A stretch of 64,000 nucleotides of DNA from contig CAXATH010000010.1 of assembly GCA_963972195.1 (NCBI GenBank), positions 1 through 64,000 on the forward strand, given 5' to 3'. This document shows, in pieces, positions 49,731 through 59,405 of this stretch. The DNA comes from Litorimonas sp963972195. Lineage in GTDB: Bacteria > Pseudomonadota > Alphaproteobacteria > Caulobacterales > Maricaulaceae. A model generated the notes under the pieces. That model saw only the letters and a program-made list of their open reading frames with translations, was not told where the DNA came from and searched no databases. Every line of letters starts with the position of its first letter. Position 1 is the stretch's first letter. The position numbers and the translations under genes are program-made.

Positions 49731-50285
49731 TTACGAAAAAAATGCGAGAAAAACAAAAATAAGACTGCCGATCACGACCGCAATAGAGGTTTGGCGGCGA
49801 TAGGCCTTGGCCAGGAAGCCGACGAGAATGCCTCCAAACACAACGCCAATTAGGCCAAGAGCGACAAGTTTTTGATAAAATTTGAACCAAGACGGTCCGT
49901 GACCTTTGTGCAGCTCCATTAATGTGCCTTGGAAGTCGGGCACTTTACGGATTGCGGTCAGACCATCATCTGTTTGGCGAAATTCCAAATGGGGGCGAGA
50001 GGTCGGGCGAAGCTGGATCACCGTGCCGCGGTTTCGGATATACTCAAACTTTTGGTCTATATCGGCTGTGCTCAGAAGTTCTCGCACATCGGAGTCCAAA
50101 GTTGGACTTTCAAAATTGAGTGAAGCGTCCGCAGGCAGCGTCACGTCTTCGGTTTTGAAGTTCCCGCTATTTCCAAGAAGGTAAAGCCCGCCTGAAATCG
50201 CAACCAGTAGAAATGCGGGCGCTAAGAATCCGGCCAACCAAAGATGCGCCAGAACAAAAAGGCGTCGAGTTTTCGGATTGGTCAT
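49731..50285 (-). CDS. PepSY-associated transmembrane protein
   Basis: A 184-aa membrane protein with an N-terminal helix (LAHLWLAGFLAPAFLLVAISGGLYLLG), an extracytoplasmic PepSY-like domain ending LMELHKGHGPSWFKFYQK, and two closing helices. The LHKGHGPSWFK stretch with two His residues matches PepSY_TM proteins, often linked to iron or haem reduction. It stands alone; role not known. Confidence 0.82.
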   Translation of the reverse strand: MTNPKTRRLFVLAHLWLAGFLAPAFLLVAISGGLYLLGNSGNFKTEDVTLPADASLNFESPTLDSDVRELLSTADIDQKFEYIRNRGTVIQLRPTSRPHLEFRQTDDGLTAIRKVPDFQGTLMELHKGHGPSWFKFYQKLVALGLIGVVFGGILVGFLAKAYRRQTSIAVVIGSLIFVFLAFFS

Positions 50286-50315
50286 ACACAGGCTCTTCAG
50301 AAAAATGAGGTGAAA

Positions 50316-50987
50316 TTAATTCTTTGGCGGCGTTTCAAACTTTCCGGCCATGACTGCGTCTATAATTCGGCAAGCCCCGTCAAAGGCTTCATCAATTGAA
50401 AGGTAAGAGCTGTCAAGATAATGGGCGTCATCTGCGGGTTTCAGTGGAGCGTCTTTGCGGCTCATATCCCGCGCGTCCCGTTCATTGAGTTGAGCGAGAA
50501 CAGTCTCAAAGCTGATTTCCTCACCGTATCCAACCAATTCCTTATGGCGGCGTTCCGCGCGGATTTCAGGCTTGGCGTCGACATAGAGTTTCACGTCCGC
50601 GTTAGGGCATATAACTGTGCCGATGTCGCGTCCGTCCAAAACCGCGCCTTTAGCGGCAAAATCACGCTGTAGATCCAAGAGCGCCGCCCGGACTTCAGGG
50701 TGAACGGCTACTTTTGAAGCCGCTGCGCCGATAGGTCCGGATTTGAGAATGGGGTCAGAAAGTTTCTCATCCAGCGCTCCACCCTCCAATGTTTTAGCGG
50801 CTATTGCCGCGTCGCCGGCAATGTCAGGATCGCCGCCGGCGTCGAGCGTGGCTTTGGCTGTGGCCCGGTAAAGCTTGCCGGTATCCATGTAAGCGAGACC
50901 ATAATGCGTGGCCAGACGTTTCGCGAGCGTACCTTTTCCGGAGGCAAAAGTCCCATCTATGGCAATTGTTTTGGGGCGTTCCGTCAT
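50316..50987 (-). CDS. cmk: Cytidylate kinase
   Basis: A 223-aa (d)CMP kinase. P-loop AIDGTFASGKGTLAKRLA, GLAYMDTGKLYRATA, LDGRDIGTVICPNADVKLYV and the LID region ERDARDMSRKDAPLKPADDA are diagnostic. Its start overlaps the aroA stop by 4 bases (ATGA), a common aroA-cmk arrangement. Confidence 0.96.
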   Translation of the reverse strand: MTERPKTIAIDGTFASGKGTLAKRLATHYGLAYMDTGKLYRATAKATLDAGGDPDIAGDAAIAAKTLEGGALDEKLSDPILKSGPIGAAASKVAVHPEVRAALLDLQRDFAAKGAVLDGRDIGTVICPNADVKLYVDAKPEIRAERRHKELVGYGEEISFETVLAQLNERDARDMSRKDAPLKPADDAHYLDSSYLSIDEAFDGACRIIDAVMAGKFETPPKN

Positions 50988-52333
50988 CTTTCGATATGTG
51001 CCCCAAGAGAGGCCATTAAGTCAAAGAAAGTCGGGAAACTTGTCGCAATCATAGACGCGTCGTCAATTTTGACGGGATTTTGGCAGGCTAAGCCCAGAAC
51101 CAGAGCGCTCATGGCGATCCTGTGGTCATGATGCGTTGTCACGGTGCCGCCTCCGAGAGGCGGCTTTCCTTCCCCGCCTGTAACCGTCATGCCGTCCTGA
51201 GTTTCGTGCACAGTTACGCCATTGGCTTTCAACAGAGCCGCCGTGGCCGCGATGCGGTCGCTTTCCTTGACCCGCAGCTCGCCAATTCCGTTCATGATCG
51301 TTTTGCCAGTCGCAAAAGCGGCGGCGACGGCCAAAACAGGGTATTCATCAATCATCGAAGCCGCGCGGTCTTCCGGGACGGTCACGCCGATCAGTCTTGA
51401 ATGTTTGACGTGAATGTCGGCAATGGTTTCGCCGCCGGACTTACGAAAGTTATCCGCCCGCAAAAACGCGCCCATATCATTCAATGTATCAAACAACCCT
51501 GTGCGGGTCGGGTTCATCATAACGTTCTCGACGATGATATCTGAACCAGGCGTAATGAGCGCCGCAATTATCGGAAAGGCGGCCGATGACGGATCGCCCG
51601 GGACTTTTATCTTTGTCGCTTTCAGCTTCGCCGGCCCCGTGATACTGATATGCGCGGCATTGGCAATAGATCTGTTGTCCACGGGCACGCCGAAGGCGCG
51701 GAGCATATTTTCCGTATGATCCCGGGTCGCAATCGGCTCAATAACCGTTGTTGTGCCTTGGGCGTTCAGACCGGCGAGCAATATGGCGGATTTTACCTGA
51801 GCAGAGGCATGAGGTGGCCGGTATTCAACTGGCCGAAGCGCTCCGTTGCTTTTGAGGGTAACGGGCAGGCGGCCCGGCTCTCCTGCTTCTGTTGTACGGG
51901 CGTCTGCGGAAACACCCATTTCTCTTAGAGGGTCCAAAATTCGGTTCATCGGGCGAACGGATAAAGAGGCGTCACCGGTAAAACGGGCGGTCATCGCATA
52001 ACCCGCAGCGGCCCCCATAATCAGGCGAACGCCTGTGCCGGCATTTCCGCAATCTACATCACCCGTCGGCGAAGCAAATCCATTGGCGCCCACGCCTTCA
52101 ATTTGCCATTTGCCGTTTTCATCTTCGGTAATTTCTGCGCCGAACGCTTGCATTGCCCTGACAGTGGATAGAATATCCTCTCCCCGTAGCAGGCCCGTAA
52201 CTTCCGTGATCCCCTCGGCCATAGCTCCGAAAATAATCGATCTATGAGAAATGGACTTATCACCGGGGGCCGTGACAGTCCCCTTCAGGGTCTTTGAGGG
52301 CTTGGCGATTGCGGACTTGACAGGTGCGGACAT
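50984..52333 (-). CDS. aroA: 5-enolpyruvylshikimate-3-phosphate synthase
   Basis: A 449-aa shikimate-pathway enzyme joining PEP to shikimate 3-phosphate. VTAPGDKSISHRSIIFGA, DCGNAGTGVRLIMGAAAG, FTGDASLSVRPMNRIL, GDPSSAAFPIIAAL and ELRVKESDRIAATAALL are intact. The NAGTG loop carries Ala rather than the two conserved Gly variants of some resistant enzymes, so this reads as the common alphaproteobacterial form. ATG 52333 gives a natural N-terminus (MSAPVKSAIAKPSKT); ATG 52351 in frame would add six residues. It is translationally coupled to cmk. Confidence 0.96.
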   Translation of the reverse strand: MSAPVKSAIAKPSKTLKGTVTAPGDKSISHRSIIFGAMAEGITEVTGLLRGEDILSTVRAMQAFGAEITEDENGKWQIEGVGANGFASPTGDVDCGNAGTGVRLIMGAAAGYAMTARFTGDASLSVRPMNRILDPLREMGVSADARTTEAGEPGRLPVTLKSNGALRPVEYRPPHASAQVKSAILLAGLNAQGTTTVIEPIATRDHTENMLRAFGVPVDNRSIANAAHISITGPAKLKATKIKVPGDPSSAAFPIIAALITPGSDIIVENVMMNPTRTGLFDTLNDMGAFLRADNFRKSGGETIADIHVKHSRLIGVTVPEDRAASMIDEYPVLAVAAAFATGKTIMNGIGELRVKESDRIAATAALLKANGVTVHETQDGMTVTGGEGKPPLGGGTVTTHHDHRIAMSALVLGLACQNPVKIDDASMIATSFPTFFDLMASLGAHIER

Positions 52334-52502
52334 ATACAGACAGACATCCATTGGCGGTTGACTTGATTAGCCCAGCCGCTAAGAGGCGGATTGACCAGCG
52401 GGAAGCGGGTTTTACAACGCCTATTTCTCCACGCAACAGAAAATATTTTTTATCGCAGGACAGGCGCACTGCACACCCTGCGACAGAGGAAGGACCATCC
52501 TG

Positions 52503-52970
52503 ATGGCAAAGAAGGTTGATTTGGGCACGAAACGTGTTTGCCCCGAGTGCGATGCTAAATTTTATGACCTTGGGAAAGACCCGGCTCTTTGTCCCATTTG
52601 CGCGACTGAAACGCCCTGGGATCAGTTTGTTGTGGCCCCTATTCTGCCGTCTTCTCAATTGCCGCCTGAGTCTAAAAATGATGACGACGATGACGAAGAT
52701 GATGAAGAGAATGAAAATAAAGAAGTCGATGAGGATGATATCGACGAAGAAGAGGAAGCCGCAAAAGAGCTAGAGCTTGATGGCGACGATATGGCGGTAG
52801 TTGGCGGTGCGGCCGGTGATGATGACGATAAACCCGGCTATGACGGATATTCCGAAGACGAGGACGAAGATGAAGATGCAGCTCTTGTCTCTGACGATGA
52901 TGACGACAATGAAATGCCGCCGCCTGATGACACGGATGATGACGACGAGCCCGAAGAGATCGAAATCTAG
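52503..52970 (+). CDS. TIGR02300 zinc-ribbon protein with an acidic tail
   Basis: A 155-aa protein. The N-terminal 45 residues are a zinc ribbon with two CxxC pairs (CPEC and CPIC) around KFYDLGKDP, the TIGR02300 signature of alphaproteobacteria. From residue 60 on, it is an Asp/Glu-rich tail. AAGGA precedes the ATG. Function unknown. The gene is divergent from aroA. Confidence 0.92.
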   Translation: MAKKVDLGTKRVCPECDAKFYDLGKDPALCPICATETPWDQFVVAPILPSSQLPPESKNDDDDDEDDEENENKEVDEDDIDEEEEAAKELELDGDDMAVVGGAAGDDDDKPGYDGYSEDEDEDEDAALVSDDDDDNEMPPPDDTDDDDEPEEIEI

Positions 52971-52999
52971 CTCCATTGTCTTTAATGTATTAAATCCCT

Positions 53000-53039
53000 C
53001 AAGACGGCATTTGTCGTCTTGACCGCTCCGGCGCCGGAG
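53000..53039. other. Hairpin and 14-bp palindrome upstream of tRNA-Ala
   Basis: CAAGACG (53000-53006) pairs with CGTCTTG (53015-53021); CTCCGGCGCCGGAG (53026-53039) is a perfect palindrome. They may end the TIGR02300 transcript or mark the tRNA promoter region. No T run is present. Confidence 0.4.
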
Positions 53040-53092
53040 ATTAAACGGCGCGAACCTATCCTGGCCGACCCATTCGGCCCACATATTGGACA

Positions 53093-53168
<76 letters not shown>

Positions 53169-53224
53169 TTTTTATATATCAAGCTACTGATTTATAAGAT
53201 GAATTTAGAACCGCCATGAAGGCG

Positions 53225-53247
53225 TTCATACTTTGATTCATACTTTG
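53225..53247. repeat. Left-end integrase arm-type repeats
   Basis: TTCATACTTTG occurs at 53225-53235 and 53237-53247, in direct orientation with a 12-base period, 57 bases inside the left att site. Close variants lie at the right end (63471-63503). Such paired sites are typical arm-type binding sites of tyrosine integrases. Confidence 0.7.
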
Positions 53248-53261
53248 GATTCTAAAATCAG

Positions 53262-53582
53262 CTATTTCCCGACTACGGGATGCGGCCAGTCATGATATGT
53301 GTAAACAAAATCAGTGCCCTCTCGGTTTATAACGATGCACCACGCCAAGAACATCGTGCCTACGGGATGATTACGCCTCATATTCCGACTGCACTCGGCA
53401 TCCATTGTAGTCTTAAACTTGCCCTGCCCAGCAATAGGCCGCGCATGGAGATCATGGCCCTTGCCTGATTTAGTCATTCGGTAAGTTTCTAGCACTACTG
53501 GCTGATAGCGCTGGCCATCTTTATCCGGTGGGCGAGCTTTGCCACCAATATGAGTTAGATTGTCAATTTTTCGATCAACCAT
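53262..53582 (-). CDS. Small unknown protein coupled to the Type III res gene
   Basis: A 106-aa protein that I do not recognise (RYQPVVLETYRMTKSGKGHD, GTMFLAWCIVINREGTDFVY). The ATG at 53582 overlaps the end of the res gene by 8 bases (ATGGTTGA), so translation is coupled to it. It has a mixed alpha/beta look, no membrane segment. It might be an accessory of the restriction system or independent cargo. Confidence 0.6.
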   Translation of the reverse strand: MVDRKIDNLTHIGGKARPPDKDGQRYQPVVLETYRMTKSGKGHDLHARPIAGQGKFKTTMDAECSRNMRRNHPVGTMFLAWCIVINREGTDFVYTYHDWPHPVVGK

Positions 53583-56232
53583 CCGAAAAAACCCCCGCCA
53601 ATTCATTCAGCATGGCTTTCTCGTCTTTGGTTTGCATCAAGAGCTTAAAGGTCATCTTTTCGGCTTGTTTATCAGTTAGTTCTAGCTGGCCTAATTCTTG
53701 GCCACTCTCATACGTTTCTTGTAAAATACCGAATAGGCGCTCTTTCCATGCCGTATCGGAGCCGTCTAAATGCTTGCCTTTGGTTTCCAGCGCTAAAAGG
53801 CGAGCCGCCCCATCATCGCCGTCCAGCTCCATCCAACACAAGAAGTCAGGGAAGACTTTTGATTTCTTCCAGCCTTGCAAATAGTAATCATTTTTTGCGC
53901 TAACTGCGACGCGGTGCCACCATTTGAGCGGGTCTTTCCCGTCTAGGTAAATCGCTGCTTGCTGTTCCAGCGGATTGAGCTGGGCACGGTAGACTTTTTC
54001 ATAAAGCGGCTTTGCGAGATCGTGCCCGCCCTTGGCCGTCAATACGCCAGCACCTTGCGGAATGGTCACTGTAATCGTGTCATCCATCGCAAAGTCCATG
54101 TCCTTCCCCAGCAAGCGAAAGGTAATCTCGCCCGCTTTAACTTTGGCCCGAAACAAGGCCTCGGATTGTGCCTCTATCTGATCGCGTAAATCGGTCTTGA
54201 TTGCATCGATTAAGCTTAACTTGCTTTTCGCCAATCGCGCGGCGTCATAATTTGGACGCGCCAGCAATGCTTCCATCGCCTCTTTCAAAATACGGGCGGC
54301 CTGCCAAGGGTTGGGCACTAGGTCTATGAGCTTGCGGATCAGGAAAACATTTTGCACTTCGCCTACATCTGTCTGCAAATGCTGAATGGCCTGTTTTGTG
54401 ACTTCATAACTTGGCGTTGGCACGCCTGCCAGCAAATCATATTGCGCTTTCTCTTCCACCAGTTGCACAACGGTGCGCGTGGATAGGCTAAGGTCTTCTG
54501 CAAGCTCCACCGTGGCCACTTTGGTATAGGACAGCGCCTCCCAATCTAGCCCGCCCAATATATCGCGGTCATAATCTAGCGCTCTTGCATCCGTAGTGCC
54601 GTCCGCCGCCACCTCGCGCACTAGGACGCGCGGTAAGAGTATCTTGCGCCCTTTGAAGGCTTTGCGCCGTCCAAGCGTAACTTGCTGCATGGGCACGCTA
54701 TCACTTGCGCCCTGCGCGCCAACGATAAACTGGTCTACGCCGGTCATGCCTTCGTCTTCCAAGCCCTTGCGGATACGATCAACAACCTCTTTCACATCTT
54801 GGTCTAGGCAATGCACATAACACATGTTCAGGCTATCGACCTTGGCGCGCCGTGCATAGGGCTGCCTTAAAACGCGGCCAATCATCTGGGTCATAGCCGT
54901 TTCTGATTTGGACGTGGATAATACCGCCAGCACATAGGCAAAGGGGCAATCCCAGCCTTCTCTAAGCGCGTCTTTGGTTATGATGACGCGCACGGGCGAG
55001 TAGGGCGAAAGTAAATCCTCGCCTGCGATTTCATCTTTGCTGGCCGATTTCACCCGTATCGCGTTGGGCTGTAATCCCAGCGTGTCAGTCATGTATACGC
55101 GCACATCTTCACTATGCAAAAACTTGTTATCGCGTTGTTCTTTTCCGGTGCGGTCTACTCGAACCAAAAGGATGGGGCGGATATAATCCCCAGTGGCTTT
55201 TTGGCTCTCTTGGCCATCCTTATGCAACGTTTGCGTTTGCTCCCATGCAGATTCCAGCGCCTCTTTCCATGACTTGCCAATATGGTCATCTATGACGATG
55301 GGCAGCTTTATCATCTCCTCGCGCAGGAGCGCCATGCCCGACACATCGCAAAGCACGTTGGAGCCATGAGATTTCATATTAGGCGTTGCTGATAACTCTA
55401 GTATGAATGACGGATTAAATCCTGTTAGCGTCTCTCTCGCGCCCTCTGAATAGGCTTTGTGCCCCTCATCTACCACGATCATGGGTCGCAACACCCTGAG
55501 AGTATTGCCAAGGCTTTGTTTGATTGCCAATCCAGTGTTAACAGTCGGTTGGACGTCATCACCCAGATCATAGCGGTCGAGATTTGGCGTCGCTTGCCAG
55601 AACGCATTAAGCGCCGCGTAATCGTCCACTGCTGGAAAAAAGTCAGAATAACCGCCGCTATCCTGAAACATCTTAAGCACGTCTTTGGTTTTACGGTTAG
55701 ACGCCTGCAACATCATAAGCATGACACAAAGATGGTTTTCCGTATCTTGCTTAGTGAGGGTCGCACCTTTCTCAAAAAACTTCACTCGCCCGCCCGACGC
55801 GCGCTCCAGCATTTGGCGATAAGGATGGCTTTTCTTGGACAGCTGTTCTTTCGTCTGTTGGAATATTGCGCTGGAGGGCACAATCCAAAGCACTAACCCC
55901 GTTTGCCGTTTGAAATAGCGCGTCTGAATTGTATCCACGGCCTTGGTCGCCAAGAGCGTCTTGCCGCCCCCTGTAGGCACTTTCAGGCAGAGCGATGGGA
56001 TGGGCTGTCCTAATCCGTCATAATAGCTTTTGTGCGCCAAGCTGGACGCCACAACGCCGTGTGTCTGGCCTGCTTGCCACGCAGCCGTAGTATAATCGGA
56101 CAGCGTTGGTTTTTTACCTTTAGACGTTTGAAAATCATAATAATCAAACGCATCTGATTTTTCAGATTCTAATAAAGCCAAATAGCGCTCCAGCGCCTCC
56201 AGCACATCAAGTTGATAATCTTTAAGACGCAT
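53575..56232 (-). CDS. Type III restriction endonuclease, Res subunit
   Basis: An 885-aa ATP-dependent restriction subunit: SF2 helicase with Walker A PTGGGKT (86-92), motif II DEGH (255-258), SATPN (motif III) and QMIGRVLRQP (motif VI). The C-terminal PD-(D/E)XK nuclease site is Asp796 in FPDFL with Glu816 and Lys818 in ALETKG. It needs two inversely oriented sites and ATP to cut, as known for the family. ATG 56232 lies 2 bases after the methylase stop; an in-frame start at 56289 would overlap that gene and add unrelated residues. Confidence 0.92.
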   Translation of the reverse strand: MRLKDYQLDVLEALERYLALLESEKSDAFDYYDFQTSKGKKPTLSDYTTAAWQAGQTHGVVASSLAHKSYYDGLGQPIPSLCLKVPTGGGKTLLATKAVDTIQTRYFKRQTGLVLWIVPSSAIFQQTKEQLSKKSHPYRQMLERASGGRVKFFEKGATLTKQDTENHLCVMLMMLQASNRKTKDVLKMFQDSGGYSDFFPAVDDYAALNAFWQATPNLDRYDLGDDVQPTVNTGLAIKQSLGNTLRVLRPMIVVDEGHKAYSEGARETLTGFNPSFILELSATPNMKSHGSNVLCDVSGMALLREEMIKLPIVIDDHIGKSWKEALESAWEQTQTLHKDGQESQKATGDYIRPILLVRVDRTGKEQRDNKFLHSEDVRVYMTDTLGLQPNAIRVKSASKDEIAGEDLLSPYSPVRVIITKDALREGWDCPFAYVLAVLSTSKSETAMTQMIGRVLRQPYARRAKVDSLNMCYVHCLDQDVKEVVDRIRKGLEDEGMTGVDQFIVGAQGASDSVPMQQVTLGRRKAFKGRKILLPRVLVREVAADGTTDARALDYDRDILGGLDWEALSYTKVATVELAEDLSLSTRTVVQLVEEKAQYDLLAGVPTPSYEVTKQAIQHLQTDVGEVQNVFLIRKLIDLVPNPWQAARILKEAMEALLARPNYDAARLAKSKLSLIDAIKTDLRDQIEAQSEALFRAKVKAGEITFRLLGKDMDFAMDDTITVTIPQGAGVLTAKGGHDLAKPLYEKVYRAQLNPLEQQAAIYLDGKDPLKWWHRVAVSAKNDYYLQGWKKSKVFPDFLCWMELDGDDGAARLLALETKGKHLDGSDTAWKERLFGILQETYESGQELGQLELTDKQAEKMTFKLLMQTKDEKAMLNELAGVFSDG

Positions 56233-56234
56233 AA

Positions 56235-57884
56235 CTACTCGTCTACCCCATCGCCCATTATGCGGTGGATGGCATAGGGGAGTTGGCAAAAGGTCATATC
56301 ATAATCGCGGGTCAATTCGGATTGGCTCATATATTTCGCCGCCGCGAAAACATAACTTGGCTTTCCTGTGATATTTCCCGCCGAGATGGTTTTGACCGTT
56401 TCCATATCGAGCGCCGCGTCATGGCTCTTCATAAACGCGCTATCAGGCTTATAAACCAAGTAAATGCGAACGCCGCCAACCTCTCCTATGAACCAATCCT
56501 GCGAGGGTTTTTTAGGTGCCTTATCCAATGCCTCACCTGTAGCTGTGTAGGCGATATAGCTAGCCAGCTGGTCATAAGCGGGCATGGACGCGCTCTCGTC
56601 AAAGAAGCTATCCATATCTATCGGGTCGCCCAAATCGCAATAGGTGAAAGAGCCGCCCAATCCGTTTTTCAGTGTTTCATTTTTGGCATTTGGTACACCT
56701 CCCATCACCCGCCGCACACGCTCAGCTGTGATAGTATCGGCATAGTCTTCCGTCTCCACTAAGATGAATTTACGGTTACCGCCGTCGTTGGCATTTAAGG
56801 CTTGCACTGCATGTGCGGTGGTTCCACTACCAGCGAAGGAATCTAAAACAATGCTCTTTTTGTTTCCTGAAATTCTCATAACCTTATTTAAAAACTTCGT
56901 AGGCTTTGGGGTTTTGAAAAGCTCGGAGGTTGGGATGTCAGGAAAAATTTTTTTCAACTCATATTTTGCATTTCTATTGTGACCGGTTTCCTCTAAATCA
57001 ATCCATAGAGAAGATGGCGCTAGACCTTTTTGATTTTTCAAATACGTCTTGCGTAAAATTCCACGATCGGTTTCCGTAAATATAATTTCACCAGTTTTAA
57101 TTTTTTTGGTAACTTCACTTTTCTTCCATCGCCATCCATTGGGGGGAGGAGCCAGCTCTCTGCCATCGGGATGTTTAATATAGTATTTCAAATTTTCTCT
57201 AGGATTCGGTGAAGAAAGATTGCCAGAAAACCACGGCCCATGCGGATCATTATCAGGGTTTGAGTAGTGAGCATTTTGTTTCTCGCTTCTCTCCAGTAGA
57301 TTAGAAGTCCAGCCGCTGTTTTTTGAATACGCTAGCGTGTAGTTGTGGTCTAAAGAAACTTGTTTAGCATCGTTATTTGCACTGTCAGATGACCGCCACA
57401 CAATGTCCGCTACAAAGTTGTTTTCGTTAAAAATTTCATCCAGTATGGCGCGTAAATAATGGTTTTCGTTGTCATCTATGCTGACAAATATAATTCCAGT
57501 TTCGGCCAATAACTCTCTTAATAAAATCAACCTCGGCCACATCATGCAGAGCCATTTATCGTGACGCTCTAGGTCTTCACCATCCACGACCTTCCCAAGC
57601 CATTCTTTCATCAAGGGTGAACTGACGTTATCATTATAAGCCCACCCTTCGTTTCCTGTATTATAAGGCGGATCAATATAGATGACGTCCACTCTACCTG
57701 CATATTTTGGCAAGAGCGCTTTGAGTGCATGAAGGTTGTCGCCATGTATAATTAGATTATCATCCAGCGATGGCCCGCCTTCGCCCGGCAAAGACTTCTC
57801 CGCATCAATCTTTAGCTCTCGAAACGGGACGCTCAGATGGTGCGAATAGACAAATGGCTTGCCCTTGAAATTAAGTGTAGGCAT
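56235..57884 (-). CDS. Type III DNA methyltransferase, Mod subunit
   Basis: A 549-aa beta-class adenine methyltransferase that recognises and modifies the target for the Res subunit. Catalytic motif IV is DPPYNTG (DPPY 71-74); the AdoMet motif LDSFAGSGTTAHAV follows at 347-360. The order IV then I fits the beta class. Residues about 165-340 between them form the target-recognition domain, which looks more AT-rich than the ends, as expected for a swapped specificity region. Upstream of res in one operon. Confidence 0.93.
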   Translation of the reverse strand: MPTLNFKGKPFVYSHHLSVPFRELKIDAEKSLPGEGGPSLDDNLIIHGDNLHALKALLPKYAGRVDVIYIDPPYNTGNEGWAYNDNVSSPLMKEWLGKVVDGEDLERHDKWLCMMWPRLILLRELLAETGIIFVSIDDNENHYLRAILDEIFNENNFVADIVWRSSDSANNDAKQVSLDHNYTLAYSKNSGWTSNLLERSEKQNAHYSNPDNDPHGPWFSGNLSSPNPRENLKYYIKHPDGRELAPPPNGWRWKKSEVTKKIKTGEIIFTETDRGILRKTYLKNQKGLAPSSLWIDLEETGHNRNAKYELKKIFPDIPTSELFKTPKPTKFLNKVMRISGNKKSIVLDSFAGSGTTAHAVQALNANDGGNRKFILVETEDYADTITAERVRRVMGGVPNAKNETLKNGLGGSFTYCDLGDPIDMDSFFDESASMPAYDQLASYIAYTATGEALDKAPKKPSQDWFIGEVGGVRIYLVYKPDSAFMKSHDAALDMETVKTISAGNITGKPSYVFAAAKYMSQSELTRDYDMTFCQLPYAIHRIMGDGVDE

Positions 57885-57952
57885 GAAAACTCCTCAGACT
57901 TTTTGGCAACTTAGAGTCCTTGCAGGAAACGTAAAGCGAAAAGGATTTAGCT

Positions 57953-58246
57953 ATGCTTGAGATTAAGTATGACCAAACGCCGAAAGAGCAGCCCTTTATT
58001 GAATGGCAGCAAGCAAACGGTGTTTATAAACGTGCATGGATTCAAACGCGCACTGGAGATAAAGATTGGGCTGGGACGGGACGTTATCTAAATGTCGTGC
58101 GTTGTAAGGAAAAAGGACGAATTGGTGGAAACCCTGCAGATTTTCCGATTCACAATAATTTGTCGGACGAAGACATTTTACTCGCTTTCGTTCATTCTGT
58201 ATCTGCTATCACTGGAGCAAAGCTAATTACCCCTAGAAAGGTTTAA
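57953..58246 (+). CDS. Small island protein of unknown function
   Basis: A 97-aa protein (KEQPFIEWQQANGVYKRAWI, FPIHNNLSDEDILLAFVHSV). Not recognised; soluble, mixed charge. AAAGGA precedes the ATG at a good distance. It is the only rightward gene in the element and is divergent from the methylase, a position often used by controller proteins, though no DNA-binding motif is visible. Confidence 0.6.
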   Translation: MLEIKYDQTPKEQPFIEWQQANGVYKRAWIQTRTGDKDWAGTGRYLNVVRCKEKGRIGGNPADFPIHNNLSDEDILLAFVHSVSAITGAKLITPRKV

Positions 58247-58301
58247 AAGCTGTATTCAGGTTTTTTACGTGTTGGGGGCGTTGGTTTTCCGATTGGTCGC
58301 C

Positions 58302-59405
58302 CTAGAGATTTAACCCGCCCCCACTTACGGCTTCGCGTATGAGTGCGATCAGTTCATCTTTGTTCTGTGGTAATACAGCTCCGTCGCTTTTTGCTTCATG
58401 TAAGGCCAGCATACGGGCTTTCTGCCGATCTAGCGAGACAGGGCCATAATTGTTGACGCTGGTATCTAGCTTTTCATGGCCTAGATTTTGACTCCATGCT
58501 TTTATCTCTTCGCCGCTAAGCTCCATCTCATAGGCCAGTGCCATAAGTGTCTTCCTAAAACTATGCGGATTAAAATAGGGTAGTTCCGCCGCAATAAACG
58601 CCTTGCGGAATATATCGCGCATAGGCTGGGCGTTGACCCATCGTTCGTTGGTAATCCCGACAATGCAAAATTGGTCATCATCATTTCGCCCGCGTGCGCT
58701 GGACGTGAAAAGGTAATCATTCGCCGTGTAGCCTTGTTCAGTCTTAAGGTAGTCCAGATAGTCCTCCACCTCTGAGATAAAAAATTCACCAACAGGGAAA
58801 AACCATGTATTGATTTGCTTGCCTGCTTTTGTGTCCACTTCATTCGGGTCTTGATGCACCTGTTTATTGATAAGGTCTACGTGCTTTAGGCGCATGGAAA
58901 TTATCGCACCGTCTCTCGCCCCGCTAACAAGAGTAAAGGCTATTAGGGCGCGATTGCGGCGCTCTATGACGGTGGTTTTGGGCATGGCCTTAATTGTGGC
59001 CTCAATTTGCGCGATGGTTGCTATGGGCCTTGATTGCCGCGCTCTGGACGCCGTGCGGTCTTTACGTTTTAGGCGAAGGGCATTGATAGGCTTGCGGGCT
59101 ACTTTGCCTTTAATCCGTTCATCCATGACCATCCATTGAAAGAAGCTCTTAACACTATTGACGGTTGCGACATTGGTGCGGCTGCGGGTGGGGCGCGTCA
59201 CGACGTAATCGGTAAAGCTATCAACTGACTCGACCGTGACTTTGTCGAAGTCGATATAGTCTGTCGCCTCTTCAAAACAGGCCAGCGCCGCTAGCTTATG
59301 GTCAATCGTTGACGCAGAGTCATCGCGCTCCAGCTCCCTAAGCCAATCAAGCTTCAGGCGCTCGTTTTTGGGATTCACTTTGGTCATATGTTGCATCCTA
59401 TTCAA
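58302..59405 (-). CDS. Tyrosine recombinase, second in the element
   Basis: A 367-aa integrase/recombinase with an N-terminal SAM-like domain and a C-terminal catalytic domain: Arg164 (SGARDGA), His281 and Arg284 (HSFRKT), His310 (LGHEKLDT) and the nucleophile Tyr320 (NNYGPV). It does not carry a DUF4102 arm domain, so it is of a different lineage from the right-end integrase. Its start overlaps the HTH/zinc gene by 4 bases, which suggests a coupled pair. Confidence 0.88.
   Translation of the reverse strand: MNRMQHMTKVNPKNERLKLDWLRELERDDSASTIDHKLAALACFEEATDYIDFDKVTVESVDSFTDYVVTRPTRSRTNVATVNSVKSFFQWMVMDERIKGKVARKPINALRLKRKDRTASRARQSRPIATIAQIEATIKAMPKTTVIERRNRALIAFTLVSGARDGAIISMRLKHVDLINKQVHQDPNEVDTKAGKQINTWFFPVGEFFISEVEDYLDYLKTEQGYTANDYLFTSSARGRNDDDQFCIVGITNERWVNAQPMRDIFRKAFIAAELPYFNPHSFRKTLMALAYEMELSGEEIKAWSQNLGHEKLDTSVNNYGPVSLDRQKARMLALHEAKSDGAVLPQNKDELIALIREAVSGGGLNL

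Noticed and set aside
52516..53084. Other frames across the Asp/Glu-rich TIGR02300 tail
   Set aside because: Shadows of a low-complexity GAT/GAC/GAA run; the main frame has a zinc ribbon and a ribosome binding site.
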